Shown here: in pieces, positions 46,617-60,001 of the stretch
Layout: every line of letters starts with the position of its first letter
How positions within the stretch are numbered: position 1 is the stretch's first letter
Assembly: GCF_001659605.2 (NCBI RefSeq)
Contig: NC_035161.2
Location: forward strand, 37,963,956 to 38,027,955
Direction: 5' to 3'
From: Manihot esculenta
Lineage: Eukaryota > Streptophyta > Magnoliopsida > Malpighiales > Euphorbiaceae
Length of the DNA: 64,000 nt
The notes under the pieces: generated by a model
Databases searched by the model: none
What the model was told of the DNA's origin: nothing
Seen by the model: the letters and a program-made list of their open reading frames with translations, nothing else
Translations under genes and position numbers: made by a program

Positions 46617-49050
46617 ATGGCAAATAATGAGGATGGAGAAGTCGGGTTGGAGGAAGGAATTCCATGGCTACCTTCTCATGTTCTACATGAAGCAATATGG
46701 GAAACCAAGGTGATTCAACTCTCTCATCTCTCACGCACAACTCATTCATTTTTCACATTTCTGTCTTGGGGTCCAACCATTGCTGGATACTTGGCCTTTT
46801 GCATCAGTTTTTGCATTAAACTTTACATGGTTTCATTTTCTTACAGGAATACCAACACAACCCTCAGGCTCAGCAACATCGCTATCTTCCAAAATTGCTT
46901 CCGCAACCGCAACAACTAGTACCTCTTCATTTCTTTTATTGTATTGGTGTTTTTGCTTAAGAGTTTTCTAGTTTGGCTTTTTTAATACTATAGTATAAGG
47001 TGCGGTGTTCAAAATGAACTAAAGCATAGTGATTTAAATGATAGAATAGTATTGATCAATCACAAACACTCTGATTGTCGAAAAAATTTGAAAAAAAAAA
47101 AAAAAACTGAACTAAACACTATTGCATACACCAGACATCAACTGCTACTATTTTTGGGTTTATTACAAGTGTAAAGGAAGTGTCACATTTTTCAAGTGGT
47201 AGCAATAGCACTACCATGATATTTTGAAGAGTTATATATGGAATTGCATCTCTCATATGTTGTGGTCAATTTTCATACGCTTCCATGCCCATGCAATTAT
47301 TGGAATAAAATAACAAGCTAGATGCATGAAAGCCTTTGATTTCAATAAGGCTAAATATATAATTTAATCATTTATATTTATTTAAAAATTAATAACATCT
47401 TAATATTTTTTATAGTTAATTTTTATAAAAATATAACTATTTAACTAATAAATTTGCAAAAATATATAACTCAAGTTCGTCATAGTAGTCATGAGTTACA
47501 CTTTTATAAAATTAAGAATTAAAAGTTAATAATAAAAAGATTAAACGATAACTTACTTTTTCATATAAAAAGTAAGTGCCGAATTATATATTCAAGCTGT
47601 TGTTATCAGTTATAGGAACTCGTTTATAACTATTGTCATAGTGCTTCTCATTAGTAATGAATCCTACCTAAATGGGGCTCACTCTTCGTAACCTTTGGGA
47701 TCAAAATCTTGTGACAAGTTAAAAGTTGATCATTTGGATCTCTGAAGGATTTGACATTGACATTCTCTCCCCTCCCTCTTCCAATAAGAAACCATTAGCT
47801 GTGATACGAACAAGTGTCGTTAGGAAATTAAGGGACGGCATAGAGTGCCATAGATGGTAAGACAAATAAACTTTCAGATTGAAGGAAATTCTACTGAAAA
47901 AGTGCAACCTCTGATATTCATGGCTATTTAGAATAAAATATCATATACCAGGAACTAGGATGCTCATCTTGAAAATTTCTAAAATATGCACTATAATTAG
48001 GTGGATTTGGTAACCGTAAATATACACTCTATTTTTTTCCCCTCTAGCAACAAATAATCAATATATATATGCAAAACAAACCCTTTTAGTTGGGCATTGG
48101 TCAGGTAGCACCCAAAACACAAGATTAAAACCTTAGGTTAGAAGCAACTCGGCTGTGGATGGTAGTTGACTTGAGGAGGTTACTAAAGGGTTTTCTTCTT
48201 GTTAAATTGTTTCAATCAGATTTCTTTATACCTAACTAATAATTTTTCTTCTCTTCACAAGTAACTTGTATGTGTTATTTTTCTGACACCAGTTTTACTT
48301 TATATAATGTAAGGGAGACATTAGCTAATTCTTTCAGGCTGGTATTCTTCTAGCACTGAAAACTGTTTTACCTTACCTGCATGTTTTCTCAGCGCTCAAA
48401 ATCTAGCCCAAGACCTCATTTTAGAACAAAATACCCTATTAATGGGGCATCAGGAGTACACGGAATGCAAGCTATTTTTCTAGATTCCGGTCAAAAATCA
48501 TGTGGAACAGGAGTTTTTCTTCCAAGAAGGGCAGGCACAAACCTGCAATCCAGCAAGAAGCCAGGTACTGTATTTGAATGTTAGAATCACAGATAGATCT
48601 GCTATACTTCATTTACCAACTGCAATTAAGTCAAAGAAGAAGAAGAAGCAAATCAAATGAACTGGTCATAACATTACAAACTAAACCTTCAGTAAGAATT
48701 AAGAAAATTAGTTTGTACACTAAAGTCTGCCATCACTGCAGCTTTCTACCCTGTTCTTCTACCTGCACGCGTTGTTCAAGCTCTGAATCTAAATGCCCAT
48801 GAAATTGGCCTGCAGATATCACGCCGGCAAGGTTATCCTTCACATCCCTATCTTTTTTACATGCTATTGCTTTAGGATCGATTTTGTCACTAACGGTTGT
48901 CATGCAGATGCCAAGAATAACTCAAAAGGTGGAGACTGCAATTCAATCAAAAATAAAAATGGCAGGGGAGCAACAGCACAATATTGTGTGGTGTCACAGA
49001 ATGAAAATTATTCACCAGAGATATTGCTTCCCAAAGAATGGACTTACTAG
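46617..49050 (+). CDS. Conserved uncharacterised plant protein (189 aa)
   Basis: Five exons keep phase: 46617-46709, 46847-46918, 48393-48564, 48742-48831 and 48908-49050 (TAG). I cannot name a function. The N-terminus is acidic (NNEDGEVGLEEGIPWLPSHV). The middle is Gln/Pro/His-rich and basic, then comes a compact Gly/Cys segment (QAIFLDSGQKSCGTGVFLPR) and a hydrophobic stretch VLLPARVVQALNLN. The C-terminus reads S-P-E-I-L-L-P-K-E-W-T-Y. I recall the same blocks in proteins annotated as uncharacterised across eudicots. The donor of exon 2 (CTA|GTACCT) is weak, so that edge is less certain. It converges with the following minus-strand gene. Confidence 0.75.
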
Positions 49051-49568
49051 CACCAAAAATGAATGCTAGACTGAAAATCCATAAAAGCAAAAGTTCATGT
49101 CAACTAAACCCCAATTAATTGCATTGTAATTTAAATAATGACAGTACAAATGTCTCTTCATTGTTCAATTTGTTTGTATTATGTACACAACATGTTTGTA
49201 CATATTGGACTTCATGTTATGGTTAACTCTTTTCGCCCCTCATTTTACAAATTTTAATAGCGAAATATCTTACGGACATTCATTTTGGAACTAGAAAGCT
49301 TCCATGAGACAGTCGATGTGTGTTCCCACACTCAAATTCTCTACTCACAAGCAGTTGCATGAAAATAACTACTAAATACTCACTAATTGTAACCATGCCA
49401 TAGCCTGGACCAGTGAAAGCAATTGATTAAAAATTCAAGCAGTAACTTATGAAAAAAAGAGCATAATGTGAATTTACATTAAACTATTTGGAAAAAAAAA
49501 AAATCCCTGAATGAAGTAACAGCAAAGGTGAAAGAAAAGCAGCTCTACATGCTTACAAGGAAATTTTC
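49051..49568. other. Convergent 3' region
   Basis: About 520 bases between the stop codons of two convergent genes. It should hold both 3' UTRs. No other feature is seen. Confidence 0.6.
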
Positions 49569-51540
49569 TCATTCTTCTGTTGGAGTTGCAAATGCAAGGC
49601 CCTTCACGACATGTCGACACTGAAACCTGCAAGAGAACATCAGATAGCTCACTACATAAGAGAGGAACTTTGGAGTTGCACAATTTTATGAGACCAGAAA
49701 TAGAGATCGATTCAGATCAAGCCATTCTCTTTTCAGACTTTGTAATTAACAAATTCTCTGAAACTAAAGAGGGGAAATTTTACAACTGCACTAAACACAG
49801 TCTACCCTTCGTGATATATCATTTGGGTTTCAAAACTTAATGAAGTTAAAAGCAAGTGTATACCCCCATTTAGAACAGTAAGTTTCACTTACCAGATAAA
49901 TTCATTTGAAGCAGAATCCTTCAAATTGATGGAACTGCTTGTTTGACAAGCACAATCAGGACAATCCATTTCTAGATTTTGGCTTTTGCATTTGAGTTGC
50001 AGTCTGACAGGCATTATCTGACTCATAAGAGAGCATGGAAGCATGAACATTCACATACATCACATGAAAACCCTAATCTAAGGAAGCTGAAAATACATTT
50101 GATAATGCTGGGTCCAAATTCATGATCCTAGATATTGCACTAATCAGAGAACAAGAACGCCCACTAATGCTAAACAAAGCTTACTAACTGTTTATCTGAA
50201 TTTTTGCATCTATACCAAAAGTATACTGTAACAGCATGATCATTCTCGTAAAAGTATCAAACCTTAATACATTTCAATCCAACATAGAAAATTAGATTTG
50301 ATCCAATTACACTTGTAGGAAAGGCAGGATCCTTTCATCTGGAAATGAATTGCCATATTGGCAGTTTATGCAAAACTCATATGCAATTAAAAGCATACTA
50401 AAGCATCTTGCTATTTTGTAGTTTAATACTTACCTTTTTGCTATATCTGAAGTCGCGTTTTGGAAGAAAATGCAGGGGCAGATTGAAAGAAGATGGAGCT
50501 TTTACAAACATAAACAATTTTGTAGGACCTCAGGAAAAGAAGGCGAAGCATCAGTTTGAACTCTCACCATAATAATTTCAAATGAGTGGATATGCTTTAC
50601 TAGATACCTGGGTAAGAATCAGACCCAGCACCCTTAGCTATCAACGCTCGAATAGCCTGTTAAAACAAAAATATGAAGTATTAAAACCCCAATTAAAAAA
50701 ATAATAATAATAAAAGAAAATAATTGCAAGTAAATCTGGATATCAAAATAGCATAGCAGACCTTTCTGGAAAGCCCTTCTGCTGCTTTGGTTTTAGCGAA
50801 ATCACTTGCATCTCTTGGGACAGGTATTCCGCGTGAAAAGCACAACTCATACACATTCTGGGGCCGTATTGGACTAGCTCCTAGAACCAAAATAAAACTC
50901 TCCAGGCTAGGAATCTCACTAATTATCAGTTGCAATGCACTTTCAAGGCCACTAATTGTATTCATCAACTTCTCCATTCTCCTAATTCTAACTTTAACCT
51001 CTCTAATTCTGCTCATATGCTTTCTCCGAACAGATGCAATTGCTTCAGCTTGTGCAAGATCCACCGCCTATTATCGACAATTCTTAGGTTGCTGAAAAAA
51101 ATTGTCAATCGATGTAATAGAAGTCAGATTAATGCAGCTAAAGTTACCAGTTCACGGTACTCGTCTTTCAGGGAATCGAATTCGAGGCGAATATCCTGCA
51201 AAACACTGTGGATAAGAAGCTGATATTAGAGAACATTTTCAAACGTACTGCATTTAACCCTAACTACACAACTAATGGAGCATAAGCAAAATAGAAGCAC
51301 AATTTGAATTAAAATCTTCACAAAACAATTGAATTACAGTGGGGAGCGCAAATAAACCTAATTTGAGTTGGAATTTAAACAATATCATAGTTAAAGATCC
51401 AAAGCCGGAGCAGCGAGAGTAACTTACGAAGGGATCTGCTGGTGCATGTAGAGGACGAAGCCTATCACATCTTTTATGACATGGAAGATCACCGAATTGT
51501 CCAGAGTCACTGCGTTGGTCTCGATCTCTGTATATTCCAT
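49569..51540 (-). CDS. Probable p31comet / MAD2L1-binding protein
   Basis: Seven exons close a 267-residue frame: 51540-51428, 51205-51148, 51067-50762, 50656-50608, 50528-50434, 50017-49893 and 49626-49569 (TGA). Recognisable blocks are VIKDVIGFVLYMHQQIPSVL, LVLGASPIRPQNVYELCFSR, LPLHFLPKRDFRYSKK and WFQCRHVVKGLA. They fit plant proteins annotated as MAD2L1-binding protein, the homologue of p31comet, which works with the AAA ATPase TRIP13/PCH2 to remodel HORMA proteins in checkpoint silencing and meiosis. Length (human p31comet 274) agrees. Identity rests on recall of the plant family; the exon structure is well supported by phase. An earlier acceptor inside exon 2 (TTTTGCAG) was rejected because it breaks phase. 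Confidence 0.7.
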
Positions 51541-52850
51541 TTCTTCTTTTTTTTTTTCGTCAAATTGAGTTCAGAAACTGAGTAAAGATTTGCTGTGTGT
51601 TGGTTAAGCACATTGGATTCAGTAGATAATGGAGGCCTATTTGAATTGAAGTTTCGGCGGGACGGGAAAACACTGTGCACAACGTTGCTAACACTGTGTT
51701 TTGGATGGTATGGCAGCAGGCTTTTTCAAAAGCGGTCCGAGGCAAAGGTAAAAGATTGGAGAACTACTCCCTCAGTGTCAGTGCCGCCTCAATTGATGTT
51801 TATTAAAATACCATGAAAATACACTTATACCAATTATATTTCATAACGAGCCAATTTAATATGCATATAAAAAGATTCCTCCATTAAAATTAAATCAAAT
51901 TAAATAAAATAAAAATAAAAATTTAATATTTATAAAAATTAAATTAATTTTAAATAAAAATTAAATCAAATTAATTTAATCAGTTAATTTTTTAATAAAA
52001 CTTTTTATTTTTATATTTTATTTTTAATATTTTAAAATTTAATTAAAATATTTTAAAATTATGATTTAATCTTTATATTATTAACAATAATATATTATCA
52101 ATTTCATTTATTTTTTTAATTTTTTTTATTAAAATCAAACTGAATTGAAGTAATTAAAATTTTTAAAATTAAAAATTATATTAAATTAAAGTAAATAAAA
52201 ATTAAGTTAAAATTTTAAATTAATTCAATTTAATTAATTTTTTCAATTCTGCTCAACTCTATTCTGATGTCTCATGCAAAAATATTACCGTATAAGATAG
52301 TGAGAGGATTGAAATTTCCCCTCCTTAAAATGATTAATTATGGGTGTAATTGGTGGAGCTGGTATATGCAATAAAAAATTATTTTTCAATTTAAAAAATA
52401 TGTGACGCATAATTTATAAAAATTTAATTGAATTATTTTATTATAAAATGAATTTTTCTAAACAATTTGGTTATACTTAAAATGTATTAAGTATATATAG
52501 TATCACAAATATATGTTTTCATTCGTAATCGGATAAAGGATGTTCTCCAATCCTATCAGTGGGTTTGATATGTGATTTTGCAATTTTCAACTTACAATTT
52601 TTCTTTTACTCTATATTGATTATTATTTTTCAATTTGAAAATGTGATTTTACGAATTTAATTTCAACTTATGATTGAAAGTTAGTACCCCACATTTTTTC
52701 ACCTAGGTTGTTTTTATCTCTCTCCACCATTAAATTTCTCTGCTTAAATATCCTTCATTTATTTATTATTCAAGTCCCTTGTATCGTATGGAGCACTTGA
52801 GAGACAAAGGGTAAGAGAAAGGACAGAAGAGAGGGCTGGAAGCTTAAAAT
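51541..52850. other. Promoter side of the p31comet gene and AT-rich DNA
   Basis: The first 250 bases hold the leader and promoter of the minus-strand gene. From 51820 to 52500 the sequence is nearly all A/T. No coding region is seen. Confidence 0.55.
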
Positions 52851-54210
52851 GGACGGTAGTACGACTGAGCAGTATTCGGTTTAAATTGAAATAATCGATC
52901 GAATCGATTAATTTTGAAAATTTAGTTTGGTTTTACTTTTTATTTGATTCGTTTCGGGTTTAATTTTTTAAAAAATCGGTGATTTCGGTTCGGTTCGGTT
53001 TTGGATCCAAAAATTTCGATTAAACCGAACCGAACCGAAATCAGCAATACTACGTCGTTTTCAGTAGTTCCTTTATTTGTCCTAGATCTAAAAGTCATCT
53101 CCTCTCATTCTCGTCTGCCACATCCCACACAGAGTCTCACGCTGTCCCCCTTCCAGATTCCACGCCGCCTGTGCCTCCATCCATCCACCACTTCCAGCGG
53201 CGCTTTCACCGTCCAACCTCCACTCTCTTTCCGACGAGATTGACTGATTGACCATCTTCGGATAACTCGGCTTGTACGTTGCGGCTGCGTGACCCAGCGA
53301 CCCGACTCCTCCTTGCCTCATTCCTCCGGCTGCGTGTCCTCCTTGTATGATCTGATTTGCTATGTCCTCATTTAATCGGTGGAGAATCTTCTTTCTATTC
53401 CACTCGTCGATTTATCTATTTATGATTGAGCTAACTGACTGAAACCTTTCCACTGCGGTCGGGTGGGATCTAGATGGCTGGTGGATCAATGGCTCGCCGT
53501 TCAACCAGGGATATACCCTGTGTCAGTTCCCGTTCTAATGAAGTAAGAGATCCCCTTAAGGATTATCTATTTGGCCGCTGACCTCCAGTCGAAGGAGGCA
53601 GTGTAGCCCGCTAACGGTGATACCTGTGGAAAGCGCATTTGCCTTTCAGTGCCCTCGAAATGCCCCACTCTAATTTTCTGAAAGATCTTGTCCTCCTCCT
53701 ATCTCCGTTTGTTTACTGCAACGGCTACAGATGCATTCTGACCTTAGTCGCCGACTCTTCCTGCGGCTGCGTGATCCAGCGACCCGACTCCTCCTTGCCT
53801 CATTCCTCCGGCTGCGTGACCCAGCGACGCCGACTCCTCCTTGCCTCATTCCTCCGTCGCTCTCTAGTCTCTCTCTCCGTGCAATCGTCGGCATCGCGTC
53901 GGTCGTCGCATGTCGCTGCTGTCGTGTGCTGTTGTGTGACTTGAATCGATCGAATCGAATCAGATCGGTTTGAAATCGAGATAACTGAACTTAAAAATCT
54001 CATTTCAAAAAAAACAAAGAAAAGGTTAAAAATCGGTTTAACCGATTAAACCGATCTAATCGAACTGAATTAAATCGGTTCGATTCAATTCGGTTATCAC
54101 TCTTATTCAGTTCGGTTCGATTTTTATAAAATTATTCAATTTGATTTTCGGTTATTTTGATTCGGTTCGGTTTTGAATCGAACCGACCGAATGATCACCC
54201 CTAGACGGTA
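52851..54210. mobile_element. Non-autonomous hAT-like element with 8-bp target duplication
   Basis: GGACGGTA (52851-52858) and AGACGGTA (54203-54210) flank a 1344-bp element, an 8-base target duplication with one mismatch, as made by hAT transposases. The right terminus, read inward, is AGGGGTGATCATTCGGTCGG, a common form of plant hAT ends; the left end is a diverged counterpart with CAGTATTCGGTTT. Both subterminal regions (52880-53040 and 53940-54190) are packed with CGGTTCGGTTT-type motifs in opposing directions. The middle (about 53050-53930) is GC-richer than the surroundings and shows no transposase frame. Confidence 0.7.
53282..53854 (+). repeat. Triplicated 46-bp segment inside the hAT-like element
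   Basis: CGGCTGCGTGACCCAGCGAC followed by CGACTCCTCCTTGCCTCATT occurs at 53282-53327, 53763-53808 and 53808-53854 with only one or two differences. The latter two are in tandem; the first is 480 bp away. Confidence 0.9.
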
Positions 54211-54892
54211 CCACGAAGATGAGAGGAATAGAAGACTAGGAAGAGAGGGACAGTGGGAGAATTATTTAGGGCATTCTGGTAATTTTATTTATTTATTTAT
54301 TATAATTATATTTTAGTTAGTGTATCTGAGTAAATATGAAAGATATCAACTTCTACTCCTCAATTTTCTAATTTCTCAATCCTTTCAAAAAAAAAATATT
54401 CAATATAGAAATTAAATATACAATAGATAAAAAGAAAAAATAACATACTATAAATTAAGGGAAGAAAAAAACTTACAGAATTTACATGGACTTAATTTAT
54501 AAAACTATAATGAAGTATATAAAAATAATAAATTTCATGTATTTATAAAGATATTACTTACCAATCAAGAGATAAACTAATTGATTTTCACTGGACAGGA
54601 AATGAAGATTTTGAATTTGAGTTTTTCCATCAAATTGTTTCAATTCAATACGCCCATTTCTTTGTGACGCTGCTGGTTTACTCAGGCTTTATCAATTATC
54701 TGGCTAAATGGAGCAACAAAAATCTTGCAATTTTCGATACATGTTACATTTCATGGATGACCACTCATCAACTCTACAATATGACACTAAAATTGTACAC
54801 GGCTACGTGAGATTATCTTCACTAAGAATCGTCACATTACATAAAATTATTTAATTACTCTAAGCTAGTCCAAAAATAAAGAAAAAAAAAAA
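54211..54892. other. Intergenic DNA before the bHLH 3' end
   Basis: AT-rich, about 680 bases. It holds the 3' UTR of the bHLH gene (minus strand) and no other visible feature. Confidence 0.6.
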
Positions 54893-57800
54893 TCAATCAT
54901 GAGGAATTATTTTACGTATTGCCCTCTTTACCTCCACAATGCTCACCTTCCTTCCACTAACATTGTCCTTTACCTTGGCCCTCAATTCAGCCGCAAATAC
55001 CCCATTATTCAAAGATGACTGAACTGCTGTTGTTTCTATCCGAAGCTCCCTAAGCATTTGCATTATATCAAGTAGCAGCCCTTCTTTGTACTCGCATTGT
55101 ATCTCTAGCAACGCATCACACTCTATTATCGACACTTCTATGTTTGTCTCTGCCTCCAACTCCGACCTCTCCACCGTCTTAGGCTTCATGCAGCCGCCAC
55201 TACCCTCTACTATTCTTAACTTCCTCTTATCTGATCCCGGACCAATTTTAGTCTTCTCCAGAACGGTGACCGCACTTCTTTGTTCTTTCAAGCTAGACGT
55301 TCTCCGTGGTGGTTCTGCCAATCTTGACCTTTGCTCAATCTCCATATGTCGGTTACGCGCTTCCAACTCTTGAATTTTTTTACGGAGTTGCTTTACGTAC
55401 TCTATGGTGTCCCCCAATATTGAGGCTTTGTCCATTTTGGTGACGAAAGGGACTAGTGACCTCAGTATTATAAACCTCTCGTTGAGCTTCTCTCGTCGTC
55501 GGCGCTCAGCAAGGACGTGGTTGGCACTGAGCTCATCCTGGGTAGAGCTACCCTTGCGGAAGCGATTAGCAGAATCTCCATCACGTGACCTGGGTGAATT
55601 CTCTTCACGGTATTTGTGGTGGAGGTAGGGGACGCTGAAGAGAATGTATTTGAGGAACCACTGGGATGTGCCCTCGACAGTAAAGTGAAGGACGTGATCA
55701 GAGCAGCGGTTTGTCCACTTAATGAATGCAGATTGGTTGGAGTATGAGAGGTAAGCTGCGGCGGATGACTCGGCCCACCGCATGCGCTCGCCCTGGAGAA
55801 TGGCCGAGACTGTTTGGGAGTAGTGGGTGTCTTCCTGGGGCACCTCTTGCAGTGGAGGTGGTCCTGAAGGGAAAAAAAAAAGATTAATAATACCAGTAAT
55901 TAAAAAGCATTTTCCACGCGTGCAGGTGCAGGTGTAGAATTCTGTCAGTCATGTACCTAAACAAATTAATAATAAAAGTTAGAAAGATCCCAAAGACGCA
56001 GAGCAAAAGGCACGTAACAAAACTCGAGCCCATTGGATGGCCATATAGTTTTGTTTAGTACAGAGACCAATAGTAAAGGTCGTCATATTACGGGCGACAA
56101 TAGAGAGCGTGGATCCAAGTTCTACTACATGTCCACAGGGACCCACCTGCTAGAATCTGCTGAATCTACTTGTTGGGCAGATAGCTACGAATAAGTTTTT
56201 TCCATTTCTTTATCAAAGAAATTTTTTCCATTTCACTAACTAATCTCCCATGAGAGAGGCCCACTCTCCACTATCCTTACCGGCAAATTCTGGTGCTATA
56301 TGCAAATGCAGTACAGAGCCTAACAGTTCTTTACCTGCTGCATGTGCTGCTTGAAGGTTATTACTCGACGGATCTTGCCCCATAGCCCACCTCCCAGCTG
56401 ACTCCACTCTAAACGAGTCACCTCGACTTTGATGATCCGCTAGATTTCCTGAACCGATCAACCGCAAATCTGATTCCAAATTATTAGACCCATCGTCCGG
56501 AGAGCCAAATCTAATATCCTCGGACATCTCCAGTTGCATCAGTTCGCTTGGCTCTGCTGTTGTCACGGTTTCAGCATTTTGTACTAGCGTAGCGATTGAG
56601 CGAGTGTTTCGACCTGTTTCGGCTTCTGAGTCGGACCCTTCTTGGTCTTCGTCATCTTCATCTTCATCCTCCTCCTCTTCCTCTTCCTCTTCCTCTTCGT
56701 CGTCATCTTGTTTATCATTGGTTGTAGGATCTGTGACGCCATATGTGGAGGGGATGGGAGACTGGAAGTGGGGTTGATCTGATGAGGTGGTGGGGTTGGA
56801 AGTTGAGTGTTCCGAAAGAGCTGGTTTTGGTGGTGGGGGAAGAGGGGGATGGTGGTGGTCAGTGAAGAAGCCCTTCACTCGTTGAACAAATCCAAGGTCC
56901 TCTTGAACCTATAGTCAAATGCCACCAGAGTAAAATCCACCGTTAGCCAAATCTCCGGAGCACATGCAAAAGAAAAAATCATCAAGAAAATTAACGACTA
57001 TTATTTAGAATTACCTTCTCAGTTGTTCCGAGCTCCACAACACCATCAAGAAGTGGGATGCACAATACAGTCTGCCACCGTCACAGCAGAAAAATGTCAT
57101 ATGTTCGTCCAAATTAATAAGGAAGCAGCAGCCTGCTGTCTAGTAAATAGTATAACCCAATGTATAATGAAATTTACCTGTATACGGGCACTCTACGCGT
57201 TATTCATTTCGCCAACGGTTGTATTCATAAACAAGAGAGAATAAAGAGTTAGAAAATTAAAGCTGTTGGCTATAACTAATAATATATGTGCCGATCGAGC
57301 GTCCGTCTATATATATATATACCTTTGCAAGAATAGCCCTAGAAAAAGTCTTGCTGTCAACCTCGTTTGCACCGGTAAGCCACACGTGCTGCCGCCGTGC
57401 ATATGCCTTTCCCGGTAACCTACATGCATAATGTATATCATATAGTTAATATGCCGCACGTATTATCTATATGTCCATCAAAATTGTTAAGAATGCTTTA
57501 TTTTACTTGTATAAGCTAACCAAGCACGTATAAATCCAACACCTGTGTTTTTTACTTGATGCAAATTAATTATTAATCACACTATAATAGTAAATAAATA
57601 GCAATTGTTATCATCCATAAAATATAGTATATGGCATCATTATACACATGATTATATTAATCTATTAATTAATTTGATCGTATATTATCTATATTAAATA
57701 ATTTTTTATATAATTACAGATATTATTCTGTTCGCATTATATCGATGAAAAAATAAAGGTGTTCTCACCAATTTTTCATATCAAATAGGAGAAGCTAGTT

Positions 57801-60001
57801 CTTTTATACTCAAATAGGATGCATATCATTTGATACAAGAATAGTCATGATTGATGCACTTAATCAGCCATAAAAACTATAAGAAATATAACTTTATGGA
57901 TAAAAAGATAATAGATAATTTAACTTTCTTATTAATGATATAAATATAACCATCAAATTTATCGTTGTTATATTAAACATAACGACTCTTGCACACTAAT
58001 ATTATTAAAAATAAGAGTATTGGGTGTTAAAGTACAAATTAACTTTTTCGTTTTTAAGAAAAATATTATTTACTCAATTATTATTAATATTTAATTATTT
58101 TTAATTATTATTTATATTTAATTATTTTTAATTATACTCGATTATTATTAATATTTAATTTTTTTTATTATTATTACTATTTTAAAATTATTATATTAAA
58201 AAATAATAATTTTTTATTAAAATTTTAACAATAAATTTTATTTGTGTTATTAAATTTTTTACGATTATATTAATTATTATTAATAAAAAATAATTTTATA
58301 TTATTATTATAATTTTAATAACCAATTATAGTATCATCGTAATACTAATGATTGATGTATAATATTTTAATGATAAAATTTCTAACGATAGAATAAAATG
58401 ATCATTAATGATAACTTCTAATATTTAACGATAAATTTTTTTATTAGAATATTTTTCTAAGAGTGAAAATTTAATGTGAGTTTGGAGAAGAGGAGGCATA
58501 AGATTATGGAATTAAATCGTGGGGAGAGAATGACTCAGAAAAAGTTTTCAATTATTGCCTGCTTTAGAACTCAGCAACTTGAACTTCGAAGGCCACTGGT
58601 GGAGTCTGTCTCTTTTTCCCAACAAGAAACATGAAACATCGATCCTGGCAGGAAGAAGAAAAAAGAATAGCTACAGAGACTACAATTGATAGTTTATGTA
58701 GACAATTCTCTGCCAGTGTAAAAGTGGCTCAAAGCAAAGTGGAAATTTGGTTTCCCTTTAGGAGAATATCATTCAAATGCACTTCTACCTCTCCGTGTGG
58801 GAACAATAGAATAATCTTTACCAAACAACTCATTTTACTTGTGTATTAAAATTACTTAAGAGTTTTTTATTTGTCGGTGTTCGGACAACTTAGTGTATAT
58901 ATGAGTTTTCAGGTTATGCAAAACGTGAACAACTCACTAGCTTTTTCTCCTTTTTCACGAAATACCTAAAGTCAAAACCATAATTTTCTTCCCCCCTTTT
59001 TTTTTCTCGAACGAATTGGTGACTTTGATGATTAGTCGATGATAACTATCTCAGTTTGCTACATGTTATCTATCGTGCAATAAATGCATCGTAGAATTTC
59101 CTAACAGTCCAAATTACCACTCTTCTGACCAGCCGTTCAATGGCAACCAGGCCATTTAACTAAGTGAAACGAAAGCGTTGTGTAGTGATGAGGCTACGTA
59201 CTCCTATTAATTTGCTTCATCTCTTCAAACGGACAAACATTGAAGTGAATTCACTCTAAAATAAATACCCAAGTTTCCTTCAAGGGAAATCTTTGGAATC
59301 ATTTATATTTCAGATAAATACAAATAATTAATGGTGGGTGCTTTTGCTTCTGCTGATACTAGTTAGTGATTTCAGTCTAAGTGTAAGACAAAAGAGATCA
59401 TTCACTCATAACTTTTTTGTTCATACTTGAAGGAGTACGAACTCAAGTTTCTCTAGGATAAGAAATTTACATTCACGTATAGAAGTAACCGAGGGGAAAA
59501 AAAACAAAAGAAACTGAAGAGAAATAAGATTAAAATTTAGTGCAACTTACCCCACACCAGGAGGAAAAGAGAAGGAAACACACATCAAATAGAACCATTC
59601 GGACTCCGTCAAGTCCTCTGGTGACAACGCTGCACTAGGCCTCCTTACTGGCTGGTTCGTTTCTCCTGCCGACAGTGACTCATAAAGCTCTCTAAGCTGC
59701 TGGCTCCTTTGCAAAGAAGCCTCCTCGGCACTAACCTCCATTGGTTGCACTGTCTTTCTAGTCTTGATTGCTCCATTGTAATACCCATCTCCCCATACTA
59801 AGATCCTGCCATTGGTCCATACTCATTTTAGAGAATTCCTCAAACACTACATATATAATATGAAGGTGAATTCTAAATTTAAGAAGAAGGAAATTACCCT
59901 TGATGGGGACAAACTTGCCAAAAGAGACTGTAAGTCCATTGAACCGATTGCACCGCGGCCTGCAACATACTCTGCAAGCGGCTATTGGGCGGCGCAGCCA
60001 T
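54893..60001 (-). CDS. TT8: TT8-type bHLH transcription factor (flavonoid pathway regulator)
   Basis: Six exons close a 685-codon frame: 60001-59898, 59805-59551, 57419-57323, 57071-57015, 56908-56335 and 55863-54893 (TGA). TT8 pairs with R2R3-MYB and WD40 (TTG1) proteins to switch on late anthocyanin and proanthocyanidin genes. The MYB-interacting region (residues 1-190) shows [53 protein letters not shown] and [13 protein letters not shown]. An acidic run lies at about 238-270. The bHLH (about 477-530) has [17 protein letters not shown] with the His-Glu-Arg E-box contacts; an ACT-like C-terminus follows. The exon 3/4 junction reads ILAK|TVLCIP, lacking the S-A-x-I-Q usual between them. Intron 2 is 2.1 kb and AT-rich. 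Confidence 0.93.
57308..57321. repeat. (TA)7 run at the donor of bHLH exon 3
   Basis: TATATATATATATA directly follows the exon 3 splice donor (minus strand GTATATATA). It lies exactly where codons for five usual residues are missing. Confidence 0.9.
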
